Assembly: GCF_022965805.1 (NCBI RefSeq) | Contig: NC_133103.1 | Location: 29,688,329-29,752,328 of the forward strand | Direction: 5' to 3' | Source of the DNA: Primulina eburnea | Lineage: Eukaryota; Streptophyta; Magnoliopsida; Lamiales; Gesneriaceae | Length of the DNA stretch: 64,000 nt | Part shown: positions 1 through 9,605 of the stretch, piece after piece | How the letters are laid out: the number at the start of each line of letters is the position of its first letter | How positions within the stretch are numbered: position 1 is the stretch's first letter | The notes under the pieces: generated by a model | The model's input: only the letters and a program-made list of their open reading frames with translations | Databases searched by the model: none | What the model was told of the DNA's origin: nothing | Position numbers and translations under genes: made by a program

Positions 1-810
1 GACTTCAGTTGGGCCAATGTTTTGGCTTTTTTTCACTCATTTAGGAGCCGCCTGTTGAGTCTCAATCTCCTTTTTTACCTTTACAAACTGAGCAGGAGAA
101 GTCCAATTTGGTCTTGAGTGGCATAGTATTCTTCGCATTGAAGACTTTGAATTTGGATGATTTTTCTGAATCATCTGCCACTAACCCCTTCACTCTCAGC
201 AGATAACTCAGTTGCACTACAAAGCCTTTGGACTGTTTGGATGATAGAAAAATATTCTTTAAAATATTGAATATAAGATGCTTCCAGTTGAATTTACGTT
301 CAGCCATAATGATAGAAATGGCTTGAAATTTTTCCAATGTAAGTGCAGCAAAAGATCCAGCTTACGCCAAAATCCCTTTGGCGACTATATCAGCAAGTAA
401 ATGAACCTCGTGCTTCAGTTCCTTCTTTGGATCAGAAAGTTTGATTTTCCGTCCATCCGCAGAAAGTGAGGTTTGCATTTTTTCAACATTAGATGCTTTA
501 ATATCAGAGAAGTATGCCAGTCCATCAGATGCTAAAGAAAAATTTCTCCAAAGGAATCTTCAGAGATGGTCAGCAACTGACCATTGATAGTAGAAGCGAT
601 GTTTCCATGAGAATTGATCATACCATTAAAGTAGAATTCCTGAAGTTCTTTGGGGTAGATCTCTTGTGATGATTGTCCCAAGAATGTCCTTAACCCAGCA
701 GTTTCGATTTTTTGAAATACGTTCTTGACATCATCGTTGCCGAAAGATAGAATGGATCCGAAGTTGATAGCCATTGCATTAAGCATATAAGCAGGAGTTT
801 GATTCGCCAT
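1..810 (-). pseudogene. 3' sense ORF ('ORF3') of E1, broken and cut by the window edge
   Basis: Minus-strand frame starting at ATG 810 (MANQTPAYML), open to 532, then continuing in other frames (337-62). It matches ORF3 of B: MANQIPAHL at 34390, and SSKQSKGF followed by DDSEKSSK in both. It lies downstream of pol, where Sireviruses may carry an extra or env-like ORF, but I see no signal peptide or membrane segment here, so I do not call it env. A CAG acceptor-like site on the minus strand (831-829) lies 18 bases before the ATG. Function unknown. Confidence 0.7.
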
Positions 811-1355
811 TTCGATTAAGAAAATAATCTGAAATTCGTAAACGATAAGCTCTGGAATTAGTATGCTCTCAGAAACTGATTGTCTGCGTAAGAAGATAAC
901 TGAATTGAAGCGGGCTTAGCACAGTTGTTCGTGACTGTTCAAATTCGGGACACGTGTCAGTCCATTAAAAATTTTGAGTAAAACGATGTGTACGTGTGCT
1001 GTAAGCGTGTGTACTTTGAACGGTTCAAAAGGTGTCAAAATGAATAGCATTTAATGCTTGAAAGACAGTCACGTCACTTGATTTGGAATATAAGAATGGT
1101 TAATTAGTTAACTTATATGAGAAGATTAGTGAAAAACTCAACTGAGCGATCAGTTGTAAGACTATGTCCTTTCAGTTGAGAATTTACTAACATTTGTCTT
1201 CTCAGTTAACCTCTTAAAACCATTATTCCCCCTTAATTGGTGCATAAAATAAAATTTCGAGAATGTAAACAAGATTAATTAAAATAAATCCTGATGCTTA
1301 GTAGTGTAAACGTCTGTCATAATGAAATAGTCCTTTCATCTTCTTTGTCCTGTTC
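811..1355. promoter_or_regulatory. Divergent intergenic region of E1 with G-box and internal polypurine tract
   Basis: This stretch separates the minus-strand ORF3 (ATG at 810) from the plus-strand alpha ORF. It holds the palindrome GACACGTGTC (949-958, a G-box), a second ACGT site near 991-998, and a polypurine tract read on the minus strand (1226-1236). All three occur in the same order in B (34391-34962), while the surrounding bases have drifted. A bidirectional promoter is an inference. Confidence 0.5.
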
Positions 1356-1363
1356 TATAAATA
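1356..1363 (+). promoter_or_regulatory. TATA box before antisense ORF alpha
   Basis: TATAAATA on the plus strand, 62 bases before the ATG at 1418. The spacing would put transcription start near 1388 and leave a 30-base leader. Sequence match and position only; no expression evidence. Confidence 0.55.
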
Positions 1364-1417
1364 AGAGCAGCTCTATTAGTCGCAAATATATTAGCAAATT
1401 ATACTCAGTAAAAGAAA

Positions 1418-1774
1418 ATGGCAGGTGCTAGTAGCTCAAGTGTTTCATCGTTTACTCTGGAAGCTAGGAAGGCTGTTATAGAAGACGAAGTCTTCTACAA
1501 AAGTCTTCACTACTGGGAAAAACTACAGAATCTTGAGTTCTTGTATAATACTGGAGAGGCTGCTATGAACATAGCTATGTGGGTGGACGTCTTAAAGGAT
1601 GGTCACATCTATCATCTAATGCTTCGGAAGGAACTGAACATCCTCAATTGCATAGCTGTTTCTCATAGCTTTCTTAAGACTTCTTCCTCTGCTTTATCCA
1701 CTTGGTTGAAGATGTGGATAGATGATGTAGAGGAAAAATATGATGATGTAATTCGTGCAAATGTGTATGGTTGA
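1418..1774 (+). CDS. Antisense ORF 'alpha' of E1, 118 codons, intact
   Basis: Intact plus-strand frame in the minus-strand element E1. The ATG lies in a favourable plant context (AAAATGGC), 62 bases after a TATA box. The protein begins with a Ser-rich stretch (MAGASSSSVSSF) and is then mostly charged and hydrophobic, likely helical. Its second half resembles the beta gene: MLRKE against MLWKE, then a spaced Trp pattern (LSTWLKMWIDD) and a terminal VYG like the RFYG end in B. I therefore read alpha and beta as a tandem duplication. B has no alpha copy at the matching place. No known domain is recognised and function is unknown. It could be an expressed accessory protein or only a surviving frame. 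Confidence 0.6.
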   Translation: MAGASSSSVSSFTLEARKAVIEDEVFYKSLHYWEKLQNLEFLYNTGEAAMNIAMWVDVLKDGHIYHLMLRKELNILNCIAVSHSFLKTSSSALSTWLKMWIDDVEEKYDDVIRANVYG

Positions 1775-2099
1775 ATGAAATATTTATCTAAGCTTAATCT
1801 TGTTTTTCTCTTTTCTGAAAAAGATAATTTTCATTAGTTGTTATATATGGATTGCGAACTTAAGCAAATGAACTGATGAAAGACTAACTTATATAATTTG
1901 ACTTATGAACTGAAATCAGTTAAGAGTTAAGTAATAAATGTCAAAATGATATCAGTTGATAATGAACAACTGATAGTTAAGAAGCCTCGGTAACTGAGAA
2001 AAACGCTTCGGTTGACTTGAGTCTCTTCAGTTTCTTCAACATTTAGATTTCATCTGTCTAAAAATAAGATGATAGAATTTGAGACAATAACAGTTCAAT

Positions 2100-2534
2100 A
2101 TGTCGGATTCAAGTACCTCTGATGCATGCAGTAGTTCGCATATTCAAGTTAATGAGCAATTAAGTCCTTATTTAGAAGAATTGTAGAAGACAATGGAAGA
2201 ATATGTCTTGATGAAAGTGATGTCAACATGGTTCAAGATTCATGATTTGCAGAGAGTAAGTAGTAGTGGTGTTGTTCCTACTCGTGCACAAGCAGCAACA
2301 ACAAGAAAATACATTGATCGTTTTGAAGTTAGGCATGTTACAGATCTGATTGATGATAAATGTCTGTTAGAAGCAATGTTATGGAAGGAATGGCATGTGG
2401 TTGAGAAGATTTCTACTACTAGGTCATTTTCTAGAATCCAAATTTATGAGTTGAATAATTGGATTAGAGAATGGTAGGATTCAGTTGGTTCTATGATATC
2501 TTCTGTAAACTGGGATCGATGGTATTCTTAATAA
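2100..2534 (+). pseudogene. Antisense gene 'beta' of E1 (opposite strand to gag-pol)
   Basis: Plus-strand frame starting with ATG at 2100, with in-frame TAG at 2184 and TAG at 2475; homology continues past both. It aligns along its length with the plus-strand frame of element B (34963-35406). KVMSTWFKIHDLQ here matches KVMSSWNKVHDLQ there, and MLWKE is shared. The sequence after the second stop (DSVG ... RWYS, stop) still matches B's end (EAVG ... RFYG, stop), so that TAG probably replaced CAG. The upstream stretch 2009-2043 is conserved with B at 34871-34905. AATAAA occurs at 2530-2535. Function unknown: a small, mostly helical, charged protein with no domain I recognise. An exapted host gene is the main alternative. 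Confidence 0.65.
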
Positions 2535-2608
2535 AGTATTATTTTCAATTTGTTGTGTTCTTATTTTCTGCAGATAATTCTATTAGTAAAGCAAAATTAG
2601 TAATAATT

Positions 2609-4428
2609 TTATGACAGATCAATTAAACCAAGAATATTGCGAAAGTAAGAAAACTTAGTCTCGGGTAATGGTTTGGTGAAGATGTCAGCTGCTTGTTGCT
2701 CATTTGATATATATTCCAGTCTAATGTCCTTCTTCAAAGCATGATCTCTAATGAAGTGGTGTCTGACATCTATATGCTTTGTCCTTGAGTGAAGAACTGG
2801 ATTATAGGTGATGGCAATTGTGCTTGTATTGTCACAAAATATGGGCGATTCATTTGTATTTACTCCATAATCTCTCAGTTGTTGCTGGATCCATATCAGT
2901 TGTGCACAGCAACTACCAGCAGCAAGGTATTCTGCTTCAATTGTTGAGGTAGCTATAAATGTCTGCTTCTTGCTGAACCAAGAGATCAACCTGTCTCCTA
3001 GAAACTGACAAGATCCACTTGTATTTTTAGGATCAAGCTTACATCCTGCATAATCTGCATCTGAATATCCAACTAAATTGAAAGTAGAGTCTTTAGAATA
3101 CCATAACCCAACATTTTTTGTACCCTTAAGATATCTCAAAATTCTTTTAGCAGCTAAAAAATGTGATTGCTTAGGATTTGCTTGAAATCTAGCACACATA
3201 CAGACAACAAATACAATATCAGGGCGACTGGCAGTTAGGTATAACAATGACCATATTAAACCTCGATATAATGTCGCCTCAACTGATATTCCCCCTTGAT
3301 CAGTATCCAATTTTACTGATGAGCTCATGGGAGTATTTGCAGCTGAACATGATTCCATACCAAATTTCTTCAGCAGCTTCTTTGTATATTTAGTCTGACT
3401 GATGAATATGCCAGTCTCCAGTTGCTTCACTTGCAGTCCAAGAAAGAATGAGAGTTCACCCATCATGCTCATTTCAAACTTATCTTGCATCAGCTTAGCA
3501 AATTTATCACATAATTTGGGGTTAGTTGACCCAAATATGATATCATCAACATAAATTTGAACTAATAAAATGTGATCATTCTTAGAAAATTTGAACAAGG
3601 TGTTATCAACTGATCCAACACAAAAATCATGATCAGTTAGAAATTTTGAAAGAGTTTCGTACCAAGCTCTGGGAGCTTGTTTAAGGCCATATAAGGCTTT
3701 GTTCAAATGATATACATGATCAGGAAAGTTGTGATTTACAAAACCTGGGGGTTTTTCAACATATACTTCCTCTTGTAGTTGACCATTTAGGAATGCACTT
3801 TTGACATCCATTTGATAGACTTTGAAGTTCTTGAATGAAGCATAGGCAAGGAATATTCTGATTTCCTCCAGTCTTGCAACTTGTGCATATGCTTCATCGT
3901 AATCAATTCCTTCCTCTTGCCTATATCCTTGTGCTACTAGTCTCGCTTTATTGCGCACAACTGAACCATCATGTTCAGTTTGTTCCTGTACAACCATTTT
4001 GTACCTATAACAGTTTTTGAAACTTGTCTTGGAACTAAGTTCCAGATATTGTTATGAATGAACCGATTTAGCTCTTCTTGCATTGCAATTACCCAGTTAG
4101 GGTCAGCAAGAGTTTCATCAGTTTTCTTTGGTTCTAGTTGTGAAACAAAAGCTGAATAGATAAATAGATTTAGCATTTGATTGCGAGTTCTTACTGGATC
4201 ATATGGATTTCCTATTACCAATTCAGGTGGATGTGATTTTCTCCATCTGTACTCAGTATTTGTTGTATCAGCAATTTCTTCAGTTGGTAACTGAATATCA
4301 TCAGTTTGCTCTATCAATTGATCATTAGGAATGACTTCTGGTTCAGCTGATTTATCTGAAACTTCAGGTTCGGGTGTTTGGAGATTGTTTTGATTATTAT
4401 GATTGTCTTCTTCATTATCATCCTCCAA
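2609..4428 (-). pseudogene. Reverse transcriptase-RNase H of E1, one frameshift
   Basis: C-terminal half of Copia pol. Frame 4428-3937 covers the linker and RT start ([29 protein letters not shown]). Frame 3997-2609 (462 codons) carries the rest; the two overlap, showing a single frameshift near 3990. The RT catalytic motif YVDD (IYVDDIIFG) is intact. RNase H residues are visible in SDADYAG, EAEYLAA and FCDNTS, and the tail [15 protein letters not shown] ... DIFTKPL is typical of Copia. The stop at 2609 is conserved with that of B at 35711. This is the best preserved enzymatic part in the window. Confidence 0.92.
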
Positions 4429-5773
4429 ACTGATATCTGTAAATCGATCAACTAGCTCAACTTGATCAGTTGGCTTATCAATTAGTTCGGTTTCATCGAA
4501 ATCAACATGAGCAGATTCTTCAAAATTTAAGGTTTTCTTGTTGAAGACTCTATAAGCTATACTAATTGATGAATATCCAAGGAATATTCCTTCTGCAGAT
4601 TTAGCATCAAACGTTTTTAAATAATTTTTATCATTGTCAAGGATGAAACATCTGCAGCCGAATATTTTGAAATAAGTAATTATACTTTTTCTTCCATGTC
4701 AGATCTCATATGGTGTTTTCATATGATTTTTATTAATCATTGATCTGTTCTGAGTGTAACACGCAGTGTTTATTGCTTCTGCCCAAAATCTTTGAGAAAT
4801 ACCAGAATCAGCAAACATAGTTCTAGCAGCTTCTTTAAGGGTCCGATTTCTTCTCTCAACTATACCATTTTTGCTGAGGAGTTCTGGCTGCTGAGAGTTC
4901 ATGCTTGTTTCCAGCATTTTCTAGGTAATTTGAAAGAGTTTGATTGATGAATTCAGTTCCTCGATCAGATCTGATTCGATCAATTCCAACTGATTTTTCA
5001 TTTAAAAGTCTTTTGAAAAGCTTGATCAGTTGTGCAGTTGTTTGGTCTTTTGATTTGAGAAAGATAACCCAAGTAAATCATGAAAAATCATCAACAATCA
5101 CCAGAGTGTATTTCATTCCCCCTAAACTCATGACTGGTATAGGACCAAAGAGATCCATGTGCAATAGTTCTAAGCATCGTGATGAAAATTTACAGCCCTT
5201 GTTTTTAAAAGAAGATTTTACTTGTTTTCCAAACTGACATGCTGAGCAAAGTTTTTCTTTTGAAAATTCTATTTTGGGCAAACCAGTTACAAGTTCATAT
5301 TTACTCAGATAGGCAATGGATTTAAAGTTTAGATGACTTAGTCTCTTGTGCCACAACCAGTTTTTAGATGATTTGGAAGCAATAAAACAAACTAGTGTAT
5401 AAGTTTGATCATTCCAACTGATTTTACATGTGTTTTCACAACGTTTGCCAGTTAGTATGACTTTATCAGTTGAAGTTTTGACTGAACATAAATTTTTGTC
5501 AAAATGTACTGAAAATCCACTGTCGCATAACTGACTGATGCTGATCAAGTTATACTTCAGGTTTTCTATTAATAGAACACCTTTAAAAGTAAAGTTACCA
5601 TGGATAAGCTTACCCTTACCCACAGTTCTACCTTTGGAAGTGTCCCCGAAACTGATATTTGGACCACTGTATTTGATCAATTGAGATAGCACACTTGCAT
5701 CTCCTGTCATATGTCGCGAACATCCACTGTCCAAATACAATATTGAGTTCTTGTTTGTACCTGTTACCTGCAA
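4429..5773 (-). pseudogene. Protease and integrase region of E1, broken
   Basis: Pol segment. The aspartic protease motif LDSGCSRHM is near the start of the open piece 5773-5078. It is followed by the gag-pre-integrase zinc-binding region (LWHKRLSHLNF ... CSACQFGK) and the integrase core start (HMDLFGP, then VIVDDFS). A TGA after DDFS (CGA to TGA) ends the frame. Further integrase sequence (VERRNRTLKEAARTMFADSG, 4917-4699) is readable in pieces down to the GIFLGYSS motif near 4590. Integrase inserts the cDNA and the protease cuts the polyprotein. Broken by several stops. Confidence 0.88.
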
Positions 5774-6068
5774 TCACACACATAATATAATATGGTACCC
5801 ATATCTATTTGGGTCCTGAACTGATTAGTTCCTTAGGAACCCATACTTGGATTAGCCTTACAGACTTTCTAGTAGCTGTATTCCAAATGGTTTTTCTCGG
5901 CTTTTGTGTGCTTGTGTAGTGTACAGATGATACAGTATGTGATTTAGTTTTATTCAACTGATTGTTCAGTCTATATCTCTTCTGAACTGGCTTGCAGTTA
6001 TAGTAATTGAAATAGCTATTCGAATAGTTCTTGTGAAACCTTTTTGATGACTGACTTTGTGAATCAAT

Positions 6069-6845
6069 TCAAAATTTTTGGCTATAACCAATCCCATATC
6101 TTCTATCCTTACTCATATTCTTAGTAGTTTTCTCAGTCAGTTTATTGGGCACAATTTGTTCTTGTACCACTGTTGCTTTGACAAAGTTAATGTATTTTCC
6201 TTTGTCTATTTTTGGCTTTGGTTGAGCATCATTTGGATACACTTCTCCTTGAGTGTTGAACCCTAAACCAGTTTTATCAGAAACTGATTTTTGTGAATTC
6301 TGCATCTCACTTAGTGCAGTTGATGACTTGTTCCAAGACTGAATGAGCTCAGTCTGTTTTGAGTTTTCAAGCATCAACTTCTGGATTAGTAACTGATTTT
6401 TATTTCTCTCTGCTTTTAACTCAGCAATCTCCCTTTTTAGACTCAACCCATCAACTGATTCATCAGTTTTGGTTTTATTGTATGTGGGATCAGTTTGCTT
6501 TGCTTTGATTTTTTCAAATGATGATGCAAGCTTTTGATACTCGTTTACCATGTCATGTAGTGTTAGAATGAGTTCTTCTCGTGTAAAATCAGTTGAACTG
6601 AAATCAAATACCTGTTGGCTAGATTACTCTTCTTCTGCATCATTAGCCATAAAACATTTGACTTCCTCATCATCACTGGAGCTGCATGAGCTTTCTGGTT
6701 CTGACTCCTCACTGTCAGTTTCTGCTCATTTCGATTTGTTTTCATCAGCTAAGAGTACTTCATGTTTCTTTCTGAAGACCTTCTTATCTTCCTTGGGTCT
6801 TCTTTTGTGTTCATATGATTTCTTTCTTCTATCAGTTGAGCCTTG
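6069..6845 (-). pseudogene. Gag-protease spacer of E1, charged and coiled-coil-like
   Basis: The frame 6551-6069 (160 codons) is rich in Lys, Glu, Gln and Leu (for example ELKAERNKNQLLIQKL), typical of a coiled coil. A short piece at 6745-6563 precedes it in another frame. Elements B (50425-50796) and A (from about 53490) have the same spacer between the zinc knuckle and the protease, so it belongs to the polyprotein. I do not know a specific function; a role in Gag assembly or host contact is only a guess. Confidence 0.7.
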
Positions 6846-7746
6846 ACTGTCCTTCTTGGGTTTAGGACAATCGGCAATAAAGTTACCTGATTAGCCACAG
6901 TTATAGCAGTCATTTGGTTTGATATGGATTCTGGAAGTTCCCTTGATTCTTTCTCGTGAACCTTCCAAATTTTTTGATGTACAATGACATAGCATCATTG
7001 CTCAACTGATCAGCAGATTTTTCGACTGAACTGATTGGTTCAGTTCTGACAGCAGCTAGAGCAGTTGTGGCTGCGGGGGTAGATGGTTCTCCTTCTCTGG
7101 TTTGCAGCTCGAACTCATAAGCCTTTAAATCAGCAAACAAATCATGAAGTTAAATCTGATTTAGATCTTCGGACTCCCTCATTGCCATGGTCTTGACATC
7201 CCATTCCTTGGGAAGACCTCTCATTACTTTTAGTGCAATTTCTTTATTGGTATACACTTTTCCAAGTGCATTTAACTCATTGATGATACTGCTCAATCTT
7301 TCATCATAATCGTGCATTTATTCTCCTGCTTTAATTTTGATGTTATCAAACTTTTGAACAACAACAGAGAGTTTATTTTCTTTGGTTTGATAATTTCCTT
7401 CACACAGCTGGGTCAGCTTTTCCCAAATTTCTTTGGCTGTTTTACACATCTTTATTTTGCTGAAAGTCACTTTGTCCAGCGTTTTGTACAGAATGTCCTT
7501 AGCCACATTGTCAAGATTTGCTTTTCTTTTGTCTTCAGTTATCCACTCATCTCTAGGCTTTTCTATTCTTTGTGGTGCCCCTTCTGTTATGGCAACTGCT
7601 GTATTTGCTTTTAGAATCTTCATGGGTCCATCAGTTATGACATATCACATGTCATCATCTTGTGCAGCTAAATGAGTCTGCATTCTGATTTTCCAATCAT
7701 CAAATTCTTCTCTGGAGAACATAGAAATTTTGTTGAATGAAGTCAT
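6846..7746 (-). pseudogene. Gag of E1, broken
   Basis: Structural capsid protein of the virus-like particle. Start codon at 7746. Recognisable in order: a DDWKIRM-type N-terminal gag motif, the UBN2-like core (open pieces 7623-7318 and 7140-6910), and a CCHC-type zinc knuckle near 6867-6908 that has a stop after CYNCG and an Asn where His is expected (GNF). At least four in-frame stops interrupt it, including a TGA in place of the Trp codon before YVITDG. It corresponds closely to the gag of B (51052-51900) and of A (12622 onward). No active gag could be made without readthrough. Confidence 0.88.
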
Positions 7747-7792
7747 GCTAGCAAGTTTATAGATCAAAAGTATTCAAGAACAAGATTCACCG

Positions 7793-7804
7793 GCTCTGAT
7801 ACCA
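7793..7804 (-). other. Primer-binding site of E1
   Basis: Minus-strand TGGTATCAGAGC lies two bases inside the 5' LTR end. It matches the 3' end of initiator tRNA-Met, the usual primer for plant Copia and Gypsy elements. It fixes the LTR boundary and the orientation. Confidence 0.93.
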
Positions 7805-7806
7805 CT

Positions 7807-8921
7807 TGATAGGATCGATTAACGTATCAAGAGTTTTTAGAAGGGGGGTTGAATAGACACTCACAATTAAAACTAATCTTTTCGAATTTTGAGTTCAGTT
7901 TGGTGACAAACTGATTCTCGGAATCTTGTTGGTCAATGTAAATCAGTTAAATTGAATCAGTTGCGGAAAGTAACTGACTGAAAGATAGAATACAAAAATA
8001 AAAATACGCAAGGGTTGTTTCTGGATGTTCGGAGATTTCAATTACTCCTACATCACCCCTTCTATCTCAAGGATAGGATATCCACTAAAAGACTTTGATC
8101 AAATACAAGAATTGTACTGACCCATTTCAGTTTGGACTTAACACTGCCAAAAACTGTAACTCTTAGTTTAACAGAATGTTCTCAGTGCGTAACTGATCTT
8201 AGCATTATCAAATTTCAACGATGTACAACTTGCTAGTGAGCTCAAATTGTAGCCTTGACTGCTACGAATAAATCAATCAAGAGTGAGCTAAGATTTTGAA
8301 AGAGTGACAGTAAGCTTGTTAATCGAGTTGTTCACTTCTCTTCAGCTGTTGTTCTATCATATTTATAGGCTTCTTTTCTCCAACGGTAACTTGAAATGAA
8401 TTTGAATCTTTGTATCCGTTGATCTCTACTTGATTATTCCTTGGACATTGTTTGCTTCATTTATTGTGATTCGGCGTCTTAATTGCTTTCGCCGAAATGC
8501 GTTGTTCTAAGCTGTATTGATTGAAGTGCGGCGTTGCAATCTTCTATGTCTCTTGACGATTGATTTTCCCGAGACATGTTCAGTTGAAGGGTGCTTAGCA
8601 TACGGCTGAATATACCAACTGATCAGTTTCCAACTGATCAGTCAGTTGATTTCAGTTATTGAGTCCAGTTGTTGTATTTTCTTGTGCCTATCAGTTGTTT
8701 GATCAGTTGTTCCAAGTTGTATTGAAGTGCGTCGTTCCACATTCAGTTGCAATCTTTTTTTTTTGTCTTTTTGTCGATTGACGTGTTTCAGTTACTGGTG
8801 AGGAGAATAACTGAATTTTCAGTTGCATGGATTCAGCTGCTGAGTTCAGTTTTCTCGATCAGTTGGTTCGTATTTTCGGTTGATTCATATTTTGTCAAAC
8901 TCCAGAACTTAGTTTCCAACA
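7807..8921 (-). repeat. 5' LTR of E1
   Basis: On the minus strand it starts TGTTGGAAAC at 8921 and ends CCTATCA at 7807, two bases before the PBS, giving 1115 bases with TG...CA ends. It contains a block at 8043-8062 that is shared with the LTRs of A, B and the solo LTR at 24578. The part at 8581-8880 holds fifteen CAGTT/AACTG words, which match MYB-type binding cores. No second copy is visible in the window. Confidence 0.9.
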
Positions 8922-8976
8922 TACGGGTACATAAAATATTTTACATATTTATTCCACCAGCAAATTGATCATTGTC

Positions 8977-9600
8977 TCAGAAATCAATCAGAAAATCTCC
9001 AGCATCAAAATGAGTTGAATCACTCAAAGGTTTACTTTTTTCAGTGAAATTGGTTTCATTTTCTTTCCCCTTTATTGATTCTTTATAAAGTTTACAAAGG
9101 TGCTCAGGGGCTCGACAAATACGGGACCAATGTCCTGGAGTACCACATCTGAAACAAGAACTTTCAAATCTTTTTGAGTGATTCTCATTAACACTCGTAT
9201 TTTCATGATGCCTTTTCTGTAGATGGTTTGGGACGTTCTTTTGAGATGAGTTATAAAAGTAACTATCTCGATTATTTTCAAAACCACGGCTGCGTCCACG
9301 ACCACGACCACTTCCACGTCCACGTCCACGTCCACGACCACGACCTCGATTTCGTACTCGACCAAAATCTTGTCTATAACTTTGATTTTGATTTCCAGAT
9401 TTAAATTCATTTTTGTTTATGACATTTACTTCAGGAAATGCCGTTGAACCAGTGGGTCGTGCCTGATGATTTCTCATTATCAGCTCATTATTTTTTTCCG
9501 CCACCAGGAGACATGCGATGAGTTCAGAATGTCTCGCAAATCTACGCACTCTATATTTGTAAGGTCCAAAACTAAGACGATGTAATCCAACGGCATGCAA
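8977..9600 (-). pseudogene. Gag C-terminal fragment of another Copia element
   Basis: Minus-strand frame of 207 codons. Near the N-terminal side it has the ELIACLLVAEKNNELIMRNH motif, common in plant Copia gag proteins of the type with a long Arg-Gly run, then an RGRGRG repeat, a CCHC zinc knuckle (CFRCGTPGHWSRIC, all four metal ligands present) and a C-terminal HFDAGDF tail. It is cut on the right by a Gypsy LTR (9606) and on the left by the target site of E1. No PBS or LTR of its own is visible. The RGG repeat alone might suggest a host RNA-binding protein, but the gag motif and knuckle argue against that. Confidence 0.8.
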
Positions 9601-9605
9601 ATCTA

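Larger units (their letters stand above)
1..8921 (-). mobile_element. Sirevirus-like Ty1/Copia retrotransposon E1 (3' end off the window)
   Basis: Minus-strand element. Read right to left it holds a 5' LTR (7807-8921), PBS, gag, a coiled-coil-like spacer, protease, integrase, RT and RNase H (to 2609), then a 2.6-kb 3' region with two plus-strand ORFs and one minus-strand ORF. The 3' LTR lies beyond position 1. The domain order PR-IN-RT-RH is that of Copia. Extra ORFs after pol and repeated polypurine tracts are features of Sireviruses, so that assignment is an inference. The five bases after the LTR (8922-8926, TACGG) are the expected target duplication, but the partner copy is outside the window. 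Coding parts are interrupted by stops and frameshifts, although the RT-RH part has a 462-codon open frame. Confidence 0.9.

Noticed and set aside
8977..9600. Arg-Gly repeat protein with zinc finger as a host RNA-binding protein
   Set aside because: The ELIACLLVAEKNNEL motif, the CCHC knuckle and the truncation by an LTR on one side and an insertion target on the other identify a Copia gag fragment.
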